Assembly (NCBI GenBank): GCA_017472685.1
Contig: JAFUOO010000029.1
Span: 25,949-89,948, forward strand
Source: Clostridia bacterium
GTDB lineage: Bacteria; Bacillota; Clostridia; UMGS1883
Direction of reading: 5' to 3'
DNA length: 64,000 nucleotides
The translations under genes were made by a program, and so were the position numbers. The notes beneath the pieces are model-generated. The model made no database searches, was not told the DNA's origin, and saw only the letters and a list, made by a program, of their open reading frames with translations. Shown piece after piece: positions 53,055 to 62,224 of this stretch. Numbering within the stretch: the first letter of the stretch is position 1; each line of letters opens with the position of its first letter.

Positions 53055-54041
53055 ATGAGCATAAGAATTGGTATTTTAGGCTACGGCAACTTAGGCAGAG
53101 GGGTTGAATGTGCAATAATGCAGAATCCCGACATGGAGCTTGTGGCAGTTTTTACAAGAAGAAGCCCCGAAACAGTTTCTATATATACAAAAACAGCTGC
53201 AGTTTGCCACGTGGATGAGCTTGAAAGCTGGAAGGACAAAATCGACGTTATGATTCTCTGCGGTGGCAGCGCAACAGATTTGCCCGTGCAGACACCCGAA
53301 ACAGTAAAGCTTTTCAACGTAGTTGACAGCTTTGACACACACGCACGCATTCCCGAGCATTTCGCGGCGGTTGATGCCAACGCAAAACAAAGCGGCAAGG
53401 TTGGCATTATCTCCGTTGGCTGGGACCCGGGCATGTTCTCGCTCATGAGAATGCTCTCGGGCGCAGTTCTGCCCGAAGGCAAGGACTACACCTTCTGGGG
53501 CAAGGGCGTGAGTCAGGGCCACAGCGATGCTATAAGACGCATTGAAGGCGTTAAGAATGCAAAGCAATACACAATTCCCGTGGATGAAGCCTTAGATAGA
53601 GTAAGAAGCGGCGAAAACCCCGACCTTACAACACGCGAAAAGCATATACGTGAATGCTTTGTTGTGGCAGAGGACGGCGCAGATTTAGAAAAAATTGAAA
53701 ACGAAATCAAAACAATGCCAAACTATTTTGCCGACTACGACACCACTGTACATTTCATCAGCGAGGAAGAGCTTATGCGTGACCACAGCGGCATTCCTCA
53801 CGGCGGCTTTGTTATAAGAAGCGGCAAAACAGGCTTAAATAAGGAAAACAGCCATATTATCGAGTACCGCTTAAAGCTGGACAGCAACCCCGAGTTTACA
53901 TCAAGCGTTATTGTAGCCTACGCAAGAGCTGCGTACCGCCTTGCAAGTGAAGGGGTGAGCGGTGCTAAAACAGTTTTCGACATTGCGCCCTGCTACCTTA
54001 GCGAAAAGAGCAGTGAAGAATTGAGAAAAACATTGCTTTAA
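53055..54041 (+). CDS. ddh: meso-Diaminopimelate dehydrogenase
   Basis: The 328-residue protein begins with an NADP-binding Rossmann motif (IGILGYGNLGRGVE) and carries the family motifs VFTRR, LCGGSATDLPVQ, VVDSFDTHARIP, VGWDPGMFSL and GVSQGHSDAIRRI. It makes meso-diaminopimelate from tetrahydrodipicolinate and ammonia in one step, bypassing the succinylase or acetylase branches; the product goes to lysine and cell wall peptidoglycan. Its length is typical. It has its own promoter and precedes trigger factor. Confidence 0.95.
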   Translation: MSIRIGILGYGNLGRGVECAIMQNPDMELVAVFTRRSPETVSIYTKTAAVCHVDELESWKDKIDVMILCGGSATDLPVQTPETVKLFNVVDSFDTHARIPEHFAAVDANAKQSGKVGIISVGWDPGMFSLMRMLSGAVLPEGKDYTFWGKGVSQGHSDAIRRIEGVKNAKQYTIPVDEALDRVRSGENPDLTTREKHIRECFVVAEDGADLEKIENEIKTMPNYFADYDTTVHFISEEELMRDHSGIPHGGFVIRSGKTGLNKENSHIIEYRLKLDSNPEFTSSVIVAYARAAYRLASEGVSGAKTVFDIAPCYLSEKSSEELRKTLL

Positions 54042-54054
54042 TTAAAATTAGGGC

Positions 54055-54083
54055 TTGAAATAAAACAGAATGTGTGATATAAA
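54055..54083 (+). promoter_or_regulatory. Promoter of tig
   Basis: TTGAAA, a 17-nt spacer and TATAAA; tig starts 37 nt downstream after TTAGGAGGAAATACTA. Confidence 0.75.
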
Positions 54084-54120
54084 TATTTGGATAGCAATAT
54101 TTTGTTAGGAGGAAATACTA

Positions 54121-55404
54121 ATGAAGGTATTAAAGAATGAAGCAAGAGAAAACAGTCAGGTTTATCTTGAAATAGAAATCGCAGAGGATGCTTTTGAAGC
54201 TGCCATTGAACGCAGCTACAAGAAGAATGTTAAGAACATCAACATCCCCGGTTTCAGAAAGGGTAAAGCACCCAGAAAGTTCATCGAAAAGATGTACGGC
54301 GAAGCAATTTTTTACGAAGATGCAATAAACTTTGCATTCCCCGCAGCATATGATGAAGCTGTAAAGGAATTAGGTCTTGATACAGTAAGCCAGCCCGAGG
54401 TTGACATTGTTTCCGTAGGCGAAGGCAATGGCTGCGTTCTTTCAGTTCTTGTAACAGTTAAGCCCGAAGTAAAGCTTGGCGACTATAAGGGTCTCAAGGT
54501 TGAAAAGGTAGTGGCACCCGTTACAGACGAGGAAGTTGAGGCAGAGCTCAAAAGAGCACAGGAAAACTGCGCAAGAGTAACAACAGTTGAAGAAGGCACA
54601 CCCGAAAACGGCGACACAGTAGTTCTTGACTTTGACGGCAGCGTTGACGGCGTTCCCTTTGACGGTGGCAAGGCTGAAGGCTACAACCTTGAACTCGGCA
54701 GCGGCAGCTTTATTCCCGGCTTTGAAGAACAGCTCGTTGGCAAGGCTCTTAACGAAGAGGTTCTTGTTAACGTAACATTCCCCGAAGAATACCACGCAGA
54801 AAACCTTGCAGGTAAGGAAGCAGTATTCAAGTGCGTTATGCACTCCATCATCAAGAAGGAGCTTCCCGAGCTCGACGACGAATTTGCAAAGGATGTATCC
54901 GAATTTGATACTCTTGATGAATACAAGGCTGACATTATGGCAAAGCTTACTGAAAAGCACGAAGCAGACGCTACTCAGGACTATGAAAACACAGTTCTTG
55001 AAAAGGCTGCTGACCTCATGGAAGTTGAAATCCCCGCTGTTATGGTAGAAAACCAGATCGATTCCTACCTTAATGACATGAGATACCGCATTGAATCTCA
55101 GGGTCTTTCCTTTGACCAGTATATGCAGTTCACAGGCATGAGTGTTGAAGCTCTTCGTGCCGAGATGCGTCCCCAGGCTGAAAAGGGCGCTAAGGTTGCT
55201 CTTCTCATCGAAAACGTTGCTAAGGCTGAAGGCATCAGCGCAACAGATGAAGACCTTGACGAAGAAATCAAGAAGCTTGCTGAAGGCTACGGCATGGAAG
55301 AAGACAAGGTACGCGAAATCGTTATGGGTAACGCTGACGCAATCAAGCAGGATATCGAATTCAGAAAGACTGTTAAGTTCCTTGTTGACTCTGCAGCTTG
55401 CTAA
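54121..55404 (+). CDS. tig: Trigger factor
   Basis: The 427-residue protein has the ribosome-binding N-domain with GFRKGKAPRKFIEKMYG (family motif GFRxGKxP), a central FKBP-type prolyl isomerase domain (NGDTVVLDFDGSVDGVPFDG; GSFIPGFEEQLVG) and a helical C-domain. It is a ribosome-bound chaperone for nascent chains. Gene order tig-clpP-clpX is conserved in Firmicutes. Confidence 0.96.
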   Translation: MKVLKNEARENSQVYLEIEIAEDAFEAAIERSYKKNVKNINIPGFRKGKAPRKFIEKMYGEAIFYEDAINFAFPAAYDEAVKELGLDTVSQPEVDIVSVGEGNGCVLSVLVTVKPEVKLGDYKGLKVEKVVAPVTDEEVEAELKRAQENCARVTTVEEGTPENGDTVVLDFDGSVDGVPFDGGKAEGYNLELGSGSFIPGFEEQLVGKALNEEVLVNVTFPEEYHAENLAGKEAVFKCVMHSIIKKELPELDDEFAKDVSEFDTLDEYKADIMAKLTEKHEADATQDYENTVLEKAADLMEVEIPAVMVENQIDSYLNDMRYRIESQGLSFDQYMQFTGMSVEALRAEMRPQAEKGAKVALLIENVAKAEGISATDEDLDEEIKKLAEGYGMEEDKVREIVMGNADAIKQDIEFRKTVKFLVDSAAC

Positions 55405-55443
55405 TTAAACATAAAAAATTTAAATGAAAGGAATGTGCTGAAA

Positions 55444-56025
55444 ATGCCATTAGTACCATATGTAGTTGAACAGACAGGTAACGGTGAACGCTCCTACGAC
55501 ATTTATTCCCGTCTTTTGAAGGACAGAATAATTGTGTTAAGTGATGAGGTGAACGATGCTACTGCAAGCATAATTGTGGCTCAGCTTTTGTTCCTTGAAA
55601 GCGAAGACCCCGATAAGGATATTTATTTTTACATCAACAGCCCCGGTGGCAGTGTAACTGCAGGCATGGCAATTTACGACACTATGAACTACATCAAGTG
55701 TGATGTTTCCACAATCTGCATAGGTCTTGCTGCCAGCATGGGTGCGTTCCTGCTTTCATCGGGCACAAAGGGCAAAAGACTTTCTCTGCCCAACAGCGAG
55801 ATTATGATTCACCAGCCCTTAGGCGGTGCAAAGGGTCAGGCAACAGACGTTGAAATTCATGCTAAGTGGCTCCTTAAGACTAAGGAAAAGCTTAACACAA
55901 TCCTTGCAAAGAACACAGGCAAGAAGGTTGAAACTGTTGCGGCTGACACCGAAAGAGACAATTTCATGAGTGCTGAAGAAGCCCTCGAATACGGTCTTAT
56001 TGACAAAATCATAACCGAAAGATAA
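55444..56025 (+). CDS. clpP: ATP-dependent Clp protease proteolytic subunit
   Basis: The 193-residue protein starts [20 protein letters not shown] and contains the catalytic Ser in [14 protein letters not shown] (S97 or close), His in IMIHQPLGG and a later Asp. It forms the tetradecameric protease barrel that degrades unfolded proteins with ClpX or other ATPases. ATG 55444 matches the family's N-terminus; an in-frame GTG at 55435 is less likely. Confidence 0.96.
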   Translation: MPLVPYVVEQTGNGERSYDIYSRLLKDRIIVLSDEVNDATASIIVAQLLFLESEDPDKDIYFYINSPGGSVTAGMAIYDTMNYIKCDVSTICIGLAASMGAFLLSSGTKGKRLSLPNSEIMIHQPLGGAKGQATDVEIHAKWLLKTKEKLNTILAKNTGKKVETVAADTERDNFMSAEEALEYGLIDKIITER

Positions 56026-56032
56026 CCAAAGA

Positions 56033-56060
56033 AGCCGAGCGACTTTGCTCGGCTTTTTTA
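56033..56060 (+). terminator. Terminator between clpP and clpX
   Basis: AGCCGAGC/GCTCGGCT with TTTTT follows clpP directly. clpX begins 40 nt later with TTTGGAGG before it, so clpX depends on read-through or on a promoter inside this gap. Confidence 0.85.
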
Positions 56061-56099
56061 CCTTATAGTATTTGGAATTGAATTTGGAGGTTTTCCTAT

Positions 56100-57332
56100 A
56101 TGAATACGGGAACAAACGAACCAAAGTGTTCTTTTTGCGGCAGAGGCGCATCAAGAGTAAAGAGACTTATTGCAGGCCCCGGCGTGTATATCTGCGACGA
56201 ATGTGTTGAATCCTGCCTTGACATTATGGATGGCGGCTACGACGATTTTGACGAGGTTGAAGAAGAAAGCAGTGCTCAGGTGCAGAACATTCCTCGTCCT
56301 GTGGAAATTAAAAACTTTCTTGACGAATATGTAATAGGTCAGGACAAAGCAAAAAAAGCTCTTGCCGTTGCAGTTTATAACCACTATAAGCGTATCGGCA
56401 CAAAGAGTGAAAACGATGTTGAAATACAGAAGAGTAACATCCTCATGCTTGGTCCTACAGGCAGCGGTAAAACCCTTCTGGCACAGACAATGGCGCGTCT
56501 TTTGGACATTCCCTTTGCTATTGCCGATGCAACAAGCCTTACCGAGGCAGGCTACGTTGGTGAAGACGTTGAAAACATTCTTTTAAAGCTCATTCTTGCT
56601 GCTGACGGCGATATAAAGAAAGCCGAAAGAGGTATTATATATATCGACGAAATCGATAAAATTACCAAAAAGGGCGAAAACGTGTCCATAACCCGTGATG
56701 TATCGGGCGAGGGCGTACAGCAGGCACTTTTAAAAATTCTGGAAGGTACTGTTGCGTCCGTGCCTCCTCAGGGCGGCAGAAAGCATCCTCAGCAGGAATG
56801 CTTCAGGATTGATACAAGTAACATTCTCTTTATCTGTGGCGGTGCCTTTGACGGCTTGGAGAAGATTATTTCCAAGCGTATCGGTAAGCAGGCTATGGGC
56901 TTCGGCAACGAAATCAAGTCCACAAGCAAAGCCGACATAAGCATACTTTTAAACATGGTTGAGCCTCAGGATTTGCTCAAATTCGGTATCATTCCCGAAT
57001 TTATCGGCAGACTGCCCATTATCGTAAACCTGGAAACCCTGGACGAGGAAGCATTAAAGCAAATTCTCACACAGCCGAAAAACGCTCTTGTAAAGCAGTA
57101 CAGAAAGCTTTTTGAGCTTGACGGCATTGAGCTTGAAGTTACAGAGGATGCTCTCGATGCAGTTGCAAAAAGAGCAATTGAAAGAAAAACAGGTGCACGA
57201 GGCTTAAGAGCAATCATGGAAGAGACCGTAAGTGATATAATGTACGAAATCCCCTCTAAAGACGGAGTGAAGAGAGTTGTTGTCAACGGTGACACCGTTA
57301 ATACACGAGGCGAAAAATATAACGTTGAGTAA
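56100..57332 (+). CDS. clpX: Clp protease ATP-binding subunit ClpX
   Basis: The 410-residue protein has the N-terminal zinc domain (CSFCGRG and CDECVESC), Walker A GPTGSGKT, Walker [11 protein letters not shown], the sensor/pore region and the IGF-like loop replaced by IGKQAMGFG for ClpP contact. It unfolds tagged proteins and passes them to ClpP. Length is normal. Confidence 0.97.
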   Translation: MNTGTNEPKCSFCGRGASRVKRLIAGPGVYICDECVESCLDIMDGGYDDFDEVEEESSAQVQNIPRPVEIKNFLDEYVIGQDKAKKALAVAVYNHYKRIGTKSENDVEIQKSNILMLGPTGSGKTLLAQTMARLLDIPFAIADATSLTEAGYVGEDVENILLKLILAADGDIKKAERGIIYIDEIDKITKKGENVSITRDVSGEGVQQALLKILEGTVASVPPQGGRKHPQQECFRIDTSNILFICGGAFDGLEKIISKRIGKQAMGFGNEIKSTSKADISILLNMVEPQDLLKFGIIPEFIGRLPIIVNLETLDEEALKQILTQPKNALVKQYRKLFELDGIELEVTEDALDAVAKRAIERKTGARGLRAIMEETVSDIMYEIPSKDGVKRVVVNGDTVNTRGEKYNVE

Positions 57333-57335
57333 TAT

Positions 57336-57366
57336 AAAAAGGTATCGGAAATCCGATACCTTTTTT
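57336..57366 (+). terminator. Terminator after clpX
   Basis: AAAAAGGTATCGGA/TCCGATACCTTTTTT. Confidence 0.9.
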
Positions 57367-57405
57367 GTGTTTAAGGGAATAGTGAAGAGGGAATAAGTAA
57401 AAAGT

Positions 57406-57434
57406 AAAAAACCAAGTCAAATGACTTGGTTTTT
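57406..57434 (-). terminator. Terminator of tRNA-Gln
   Basis: AAAAAACCAAGTCA/TGACTTGGTTTTTT lies directly after the tRNA 3' end on the minus strand. Confidence 0.85.
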
Positions 57435-57508
57435 TGGTTGCCGGACTAGGATTCGAACCCAGACAAACAGAGTCAGAGTCTGTCGTGCTACCCTTACACA
57501 ATCCGGCA
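57435..57508 (-). tRNA. tRNA-Gln (anticodon CTG)
   Basis: On the minus strand the acceptor stem is TGCCGGA/TCCGGCA with discriminator A and encoded CCA; the anticodon stem ACAGA/TCTGT holds CTCTGAC, giving anticodon CTG for CAG codons; the T arm contains GGGTTCGAATCCT. Confidence 0.95.
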
Positions 57509-57537
57509 ATATTGCGTTCAATTTTGCTTACTTGATT

Positions 57538-57565
57538 ATTATAGCACGGTTTTAGGTTTTGTCAA
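57538..57565 (-). promoter_or_regulatory. Promoter of tRNA-Gln
   Basis: On the minus strand TTGACA (57565-57560), 16 nt and TATAAT (57543-57538) lie 29 nt upstream of the tRNA. Confidence 0.85.
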
Positions 57566-57630
57566 CACTTTTTTTGAAAAAAATGAAAAAAGTTTAAGTG
57601 CTGACGATATGTGTTTCAATAGGGGACAGA

Positions 57631-57660
57631 TTGACAATTTTGCGCCTTCCATGATATAAT
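57631..57660 (+). promoter_or_regulatory. Promoter of the VIT-family transporter gene
   Basis: TTGACA, an 18-nt spacer and TATAAT; the -10 is part of the inverted repeat at 57651-57687. Confidence 0.8.
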
Positions 57661-57687
57661 TTTTGCAAGGATAGTAAATTATATCAT
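57651..57687. promoter_or_regulatory. Perfect 12-bp inverted repeat over the -10, candidate metal-regulator operator
   Basis: ATGATATAATTT (57651-57662) and AAATTATATCAT (57676-57687) are perfect inverted copies with a 13-nt gap. The first arm covers the -10 hexamer. A DtxR/MntR- or Fur-type repressor site is a reasonable idea given the metal transporter downstream. Confidence 0.65.
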
Positions 57688-57754
57688 GGGTGTTCGGTCA
57701 CTGTTATGATAGGGCAGTTTGTAAATGCAACTAAGTAATAAAAGGAGGATTTGT

Positions 57755-58636
57755 ATGAGCAGAACATTTTCTGACAAAGCCATTGCAATTATAAAGAAAA
57801 TGCAACAGAATGAAATTACCGAAAGTGTAATTTATGAAGAGATTGCCGCATTTGCAAAGGGCGAAGAAAACAAAAAGGTTTTACTTCGTCTTGCAAAGGA
57901 GGAACGGGCGCATTACGAAATATGGAAGCACTGTACGGAAATTGAAATGAAGCCCCAAAAGCTAAAGGTTTTAAAGTACAAGCTTATTGCGCGCATTTTT
58001 GGCTTTACCTTTGCTGTAAAGCTTATGGAAAAAGGCGAGGAGGCGGCGCAGAATGAGTACAACCTTCTCTCAGAAGAAGTGCCCGAAAGCGTTATGATTA
58101 AAAAGCAGGAGGAAGAGCACGAGGCGGCACTTCTGGAGATGTTGGACGAGGAAAGGCTTCAGTACATAGGCAGCATGGTACTTGGCATGAACGATGCATT
58201 GGTTGAGCTCACCGGCTCCCTTGCGGGTTTTACCTTTGCGCTACAGAACACGCGTCTTACAGCACTGTCGGGATTGATAGTGGGTATATCGGCAACCTTT
58301 TCAATGGCGGCAAGTGAATTTTTGTCTGCCCGAAGCGAGGGAAGGGACGATGCACTCAAGTCCTGCAGCTATACAGGCATTGCGTACCTTATAACAGTTG
58401 TGCTCCTTGTTCTGCCTTATCTTTTGCTTGACAGCACGCAATACCTTGTTGCACTTTGCTGCATGCTGGCAATTGTTATACTCATAATCGCAGGCTTTTC
58501 CTATTACATTTCCGTTGCAAAAAGCGAAGGCTTTACAAAAAGATTTCTGGAAATGGCAATAATAAGTGTAAGCGTTGCCGTGTTGTCCTTCTTTGTAGGC
58601 ATTCTGGCAAAGAAGTTTTTGGGCGTTGATTTATAA
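57755..58636 (+). CDS. VIT1/CCC1-family iron or manganese transporter with ferritin-like N-domain
   Basis: The 293-residue protein joins an N-terminal ferritin-like/rubrerythrin domain (VIYEEIAAFAKGEENKKVLL; KEERAHYEIWKH; EEEHEAALLEML, with the Glu and His metal ligands) to a VIT1/CCC1 membrane domain with GSMVLGMNDALVELTGSLAG, GISATFSMAASEFLSARSEG and several more helices. Such fusions (for example MbfA) export or store iron or manganese. ATG 57755 follows AAAGGAGGATTTGT; the frame is open upstream but lacks a start site. A promoter with an overlapping inverted repeat lies upstream. Confidence 0.9.
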   Translation: MSRTFSDKAIAIIKKMQQNEITESVIYEEIAAFAKGEENKKVLLRLAKEERAHYEIWKHCTEIEMKPQKLKVLKYKLIARIFGFTFAVKLMEKGEEAAQNEYNLLSEEVPESVMIKKQEEEHEAALLEMLDEERLQYIGSMVLGMNDALVELTGSLAGFTFALQNTRLTALSGLIVGISATFSMAASEFLSARSEGRDDALKSCSYTGIAYLITVVLLVLPYLLLDSTQYLVALCCMLAIVILIIAGFSYYISVAKSEGFTKRFLEMAIISVSVAVLSFFVGILAKKFLGVDL

Positions 58637-58652
58637 TTGAGGGAGACTTTAT

Positions 58653-59312
58653 ATGCAATATGTAATTTCATTTTTAGAAGGCATTATAACCTTTGTGTCG
58701 CCGTGCCTGCTTCCCATGCTTCCGCTATATGTTTCGTATTTTGCAGGAGAAAGCGGGAAAAACACCCGGAGGGCTGTTAAAAATGCCATTGGGTTTATAC
58801 TTGGTTTTACAGCAGTGTTTGTATTGATGGGTGCATTGGCGGGGTCCTTCGGCAGATTTCTGAGCGAGTATAAAGCGGCGGTAAATGCTGTGACAGGTCT
58901 GATTGTTGTGTTTTTTGGCTTGAATTTCCTTGGCGTTTTCAAGCTGAATATTTTCAAGGGAACAAGCTTTTCAAAAACAGAAAATTTGGGATTTTTTTCA
59001 TCTGTTCTGTTCGGGCTTGTGTTTTCAATAGGCTGGACGCCGTGTGTGGGTGCGTTTTTAGGCTCGGCTCTTATGCTTGCAGCAAACAGAGGAAGCATGC
59101 TTGAGGGGATAGGAATGCTTTTGTGCTATTCAATGGGACTTGGTATACCTTTTTTTATGAGTGCAATACTTATTGATAAGCTCAAGGGGACATTTTCTTT
59201 TATAAAGAAGCATTACGGAATTATCAATGCTGTGAGCGGCTCTTTGCTCGTGGGCGTGGGAATTCTGATGGCTACGGGGCTGTTTGGAAAGTTTCTGGCA
59301 CTGCTGTCATAG
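58653..59312 (+). CDS. ccdA: CcdA/DsbD-like thiol-disulfide membrane transporter
   Basis: The 219-residue membrane protein has the CcdA pattern with one Cys in TM1 (FVSPCLLPMLPLYVSYF) and the other in SIGWTPCVGAFLGSAL. It passes electrons from cytoplasmic thioredoxin across the membrane to an extracytoplasmic thioredoxin-like protein, which the next gene encodes 14 nt downstream. The two form a redox relay for cytochrome c assembly or for repair of extracytoplasmic disulfides. Confidence 0.9.
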   Translation: MQYVISFLEGIITFVSPCLLPMLPLYVSYFAGESGKNTRRAVKNAIGFILGFTAVFVLMGALAGSFGRFLSEYKAAVNAVTGLIVVFFGLNFLGVFKLNIFKGTSFSKTENLGFFSSVLFGLVFSIGWTPCVGAFLGSALMLAANRGSMLEGIGMLLCYSMGLGIPFFMSAILIDKLKGTFSFIKKHYGIINAVSGSLLVGVGILMATGLFGKFLALLS

Positions 59313-59326
59313 AAGGAGAGGTATTG

Positions 59327-59890
59327 ATGAAAAATATTTTTAAATGGGTCATTATTGTAGTGCTCATGGCGGCACTTATCGCAGGGGCAACTGTTTTATA
59401 CAATAAATTAAGCAAGGAATATTCGGGCGGAAATATAATGGATATACCCGTTGAAGAAGAAAGCAACGCAGAAAATGATTTTGCTGCGCCTGATTTTGAA
59501 GTGCTTGACAAAAACGGGAACGCAGTGAGGTTGTCTGATTTTAAAGGAAAACCCGTTGTTCTTAATTTCTGGGCGACCTGGTGTTACTACTGCAAGGTTG
59601 AGATGCCCGATTTTAACAAGGCATATGAAAATTACCCTAATGTTCAGTTTATGATGATAAATGCCACCGACGGCGTACAGGAAACGATGGATATGGCGAA
59701 AGCATATATTGAAAAGGAAGGCTTCGCATTTGATGTTTTTTATGACACAAAGCTTGACGCGGTTAACGCTTATTATGTAACGGGATTCCCGTCAACCTTT
59801 TTTATAGATAAGGACGGAAATCTTGTTGCAAGAGGCAGCGGCGCGCTTGATTATGAATCTCTTGTGCGAGGCATTGAAATGATACAATGA
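59327..59890 (+). CDS. TlpA/ResA-like membrane-anchored thioredoxin
   Basis: The 187-residue protein has an N-terminal membrane anchor (about 5-25) and a thioredoxin fold with NFWATWCYYCKVEMPDF (active site WCYYC) and GFPSTFFIDKDG (cis-Pro loop). It acts outside the cytoplasmic membrane as partner of CcdA. ATG 59327 follows AAGGAGAGGTATTG. Confidence 0.9.
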   Translation: MKNIFKWVIIVVLMAALIAGATVLYNKLSKEYSGGNIMDIPVEEESNAENDFAAPDFEVLDKNGNAVRLSDFKGKPVVLNFWATWCYYCKVEMPDFNKAYENYPNVQFMMINATDGVQETMDMAKAYIEKEGFAFDVFYDTKLDAVNAYYVTGFPSTFFIDKDGNLVARGSGALDYESLVRGIEMIQ

Positions 59891-59897
59891 ATAACAG

Positions 59898-59930
59898 AAA
59901 ACCGGTTGGTGTGGTGCCAACCGGTTTTGT
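59898..59930. terminator. Bidirectional terminator
   Basis: AAAACCGGTTGG/CCAACCGGTTTT lies between convergent genes. Confidence 0.88.
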
Positions 59931-59934
59931 TTGT

Positions 59935-60336
59935 TTAGTCGTCGCAATCGGCAATGCAACGGAGAAGACAGGCAGACGAGGTTATAAGCAGGGCGAAAAA
60001 CAAGAAAAGCAAGCCTGTTATAATTGCACCAATAATACTCGCGGTGGCTATGTCTATAACCAGCAGAATTACCGACACTAAAAGTGTGCCTAAAATGCCC
60101 GTAAGCAGTAGCGACAGGGAATTGCATATACAACGGAGTGAGCGTGCGCTCGATACAACCGTAAGTGTAAGAAGCAAACCAAGACTTACAACCCCGATGG
60201 CAAACAGTGCCCAAAGGAAAGGCGTGGACACCGCCAGCATACCGGAAGCTGCTAAAAAGCCTGCAATAATGCCTATAACTATACTTACCAGCACGCCAAT
60301 GCCCATACAGTTTTGTCTGCAGCTGCAGTTATTCAT
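59935..60336 (-). CDS. Hypothetical membrane protein with Cys-rich ends
   Basis: The 133-residue protein has four hydrophobic helices and Cys clusters at both ends (NNCSCRQNC at the start, CLLRCIADC at the end) plus CICN in the middle. CAGGAGGTGATTTT precedes the ATG. Similar small proteins are common in spore-forming Clostridia, but no family is assigned. Confidence 0.7.
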   Translation of the reverse strand: MNNCSCRQNCMGIGVLVSIVIGIIAGFLAASGMLAVSTPFLWALFAIGVVSLGLLLTLTVVSSARSLRCICNSLSLLLTGILGTLLVSVILLVIDIATASIIGAIITGLLFLFFALLITSSACLLRCIADCDD

Positions 60337-60456
60337 AAAATCACCTCCTGTAAAAGAATATGCAACGCCGTGGTGATTTGTTAATGGGAAAATAAAACTG
60401 AATTGTGGTCACCTACACAAAATGTGGTGGCTTATTTTGTTGTTATAAACATTATC

Positions 60457-60485
60457 TTGACAAATTATGCAAAATAAAGTAAACT
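60457..60485 (+). promoter_or_regulatory. Promoter of the NCS2 permease gene
   Basis: TTGACA, a 17-nt spacer and TAAACT. A short TGTAC/GTACA hairpin follows before the ribosome binding site TTGGAGG. Confidence 0.65.
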
Positions 60486-60535
60486 TAATATGTACTAATT
60501 TTGTACAAAAAATTAATTTTTTGGAGGTTGAGAAG

Positions 60536-61960
60536 ATGAACAAATTGTTCAAGCTCAAAGAAAACGGCACAAATGTCGCAACAGAGCTCATGGCAGGTCT
60601 TACAACATTCATGACTATGGCGTACATCATTGCGCTTAACCCCAACCTGCTTACAGGTTTCGGTGCACACGGTCAGGATTTGTGGAACGGTGTATTCCTG
60701 GCAACATGTATCGCTTCTGCAATTGCTATGTTCTGTATGGCATTTATGGCTAACAAGCCCTTTGCCCTTGCTCCGGGTATGGGTCTTAACAGCTTCTTCG
60801 CTGTGGTTGTTGCAAACATTGCCGCTATAACAGGTACAAGCTATCTTGTGTCCTTCCAGGCAGCGCTTTGCATTATCCTTGTTGAAGGTATCCTCTTCAT
60901 GGTATTGTCGGTGTTCTCCATCCGTGAAAAGATTGTTGACGCTATTCCTTATGGCGTTCGTACAGGTATTGCTCCTGCAATCGGTATCATGCTTATGAAC
61001 ATCGGTCTTGGCTCTAATGTTGGTATCTACAACTCTAATGGCGATTGCTTCTATGTATTGAGAGACTTCTTTGGTGCACTTACACCTTCTGTAATTGCAA
61101 CAAACATGGGTGATGCTTATCCCACAATGGTGCTTACAGTTGTAACAATGTTTATCGGTCTTTTTGCAATGATTATTCTTGACAAGAAGAAGGTAAAAGG
61201 CTCCGTATTAATCGGCATGGTTATTGCAAGCATTATCTACTGGGCAGGTCAGGCTATCTTCTTTGGCGTTAACCCCTTTGCAAGCCTTGCAACAGCATCC
61301 TTCGTACCTCCCTTTGCAGATATGGCCAACACAACACTCTTTAAGTTTAACTTCGGTGTACTTATGGAAGTTGGCTGGTTTACAGTTATCACACTTGTAA
61401 TCACATTCTGTATGATCGATATGTTCGATACAATCGGCACATTCGTAGGTGCAGCAGCTCGTGGCGGCATGCTTGATGAAAACGGCAAGATGCCCAACAT
61501 GAGAGAAGGTCTTCTTGCAGATGCTATCGGTACAACAGTTGGTGCTTGTACAGGTACTTCTACAGTTACAACATTTGTTGAGTCCGCTTCCGGTATCGAA
61601 GCAGGCGGCAGAACAGGTCTTACTGCTCTCACAACAGGCGTACTCTTCCTTGCTTGTATCTTTATTGCTCCCATCGCAGCACTTATTCCTGCAGCAGCTA
61701 CATCTGCAGCACTCATCTATGTTGGTATCCTTATGATCTCCGGTCTTAAGAACATCAACTGGGATGACCTTGATCAGGTTGTTCCCGCTGCAATTATGCT
61801 TATTGCAATGCCTATTTCCGGCTCTATTGGTCATGCAATCGGTATGGGTCTTATCTCTTATACAGTTGTTAAGGTATTCTCCGGTAAGGCAAAGGACGTT
61901 TCCGTACTTACATACGTAATTTCCCTTATCTTCCTTATCAAGTTCTTCCTTGTAGTTTAA
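60536..61960 (+). CDS. NCS2-family (AzgA/PbuG-type) purine permease
   Basis: The 474-residue protein begins MNKLFKLKENGTNVATELMA, and has GLTTFMTMAYIIALNP, ALAPGMGLNSFFA, GVRTGIAPAIGIMLMNIGLG, DMFDTIGTFVGAA and GTSTVTTFVESASGIEAGGR, all characteristic of the hypoxanthine/guanine/adenine branch. It imports purine bases. ATG 60536 follows TTGGAGGTTGAGAAG. A terminator lies downstream, and purC is not far away on the other strand. Confidence 0.92.
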   Translation: MNKLFKLKENGTNVATELMAGLTTFMTMAYIIALNPNLLTGFGAHGQDLWNGVFLATCIASAIAMFCMAFMANKPFALAPGMGLNSFFAVVVANIAAITGTSYLVSFQAALCIILVEGILFMVLSVFSIREKIVDAIPYGVRTGIAPAIGIMLMNIGLGSNVGIYNSNGDCFYVLRDFFGALTPSVIATNMGDAYPTMVLTVVTMFIGLFAMIILDKKKVKGSVLIGMVIASIIYWAGQAIFFGVNPFASLATASFVPPFADMANTTLFKFNFGVLMEVGWFTVITLVITFCMIDMFDTIGTFVGAAARGGMLDENGKMPNMREGLLADAIGTTVGACTGTSTVTTFVESASGIEAGGRTGLTALTTGVLFLACIFIAPIAALIPAAATSAALIYVGILMISGLKNINWDDLDQVVPAAIMLIAMPISGSIGHAIGMGLISYTVVKVFSGKAKDVSVLTYVISLIFLIKFFLVV

Positions 61961-61974
61961 TAGGAAACAAATTA

Positions 61975-62002
61975 AAGGGTCCGCATCGCGGACCCTTTTT
62001 TT
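61975..62002 (+). terminator. Terminator after the permease gene
   Basis: AAGGGTCCGC/GCGGACCCTTTTTTT. Confidence 0.92.
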
Positions 62003-62032
62003 CTGTGTGTAGGGCTGATTGAGTTTAGATGC

Positions 62033-62098
62033 AGAATTGGCAAACCGAACCCGAAGGCGTACTTGTGTACGTTGAGAGGTGAGGTTTGTCGATAGTTC
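62033..62098. repeat. Imperfect long hairpin, possible interspersed palindromic element
   Basis: CAAACC (about 62041) faces GGTTTG (about 62083) and encloses CGTAC/GTACG, with flanking partial complementarity (GAATTGG and CGATAGTTC). It is not a terminator and has no gene; it looks like a REP- or MITE-like unit. Confidence 0.4.
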
Positions 62099-62114
62099 AA
62101 AGGCGTAAAATAAT

Positions 62115-62141
62115 AGAGAAACGCACTAATTGCGTTTCTCT
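62115..62141 (-). terminator. Hairpin downstream of purC
   Basis: AGAGAAACGCA/TGCGTTTCTCT forms an 11-bp perfect stem; on the minus strand it is followed by ATTATTTT, suiting termination of purC. Another hairpin, near 62178-62220, lies right after the purC stop. Confidence 0.65.
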
Positions 62142-62224
62142 ACATCAAACAATAAAAATATTAAACTATTGGAAATATGAAGGGTGTTGCCTTTGAACGG
62201 TCTGCGCTAAAGGCGGCAGCCCTT

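Noticed and set aside
60380..60535. Purine riboswitch upstream of the NCS2 permease
   Set aside because: The conserved purine-riboswitch core and three-stem layout are not visible; only a promoter and a small hairpin are seen.
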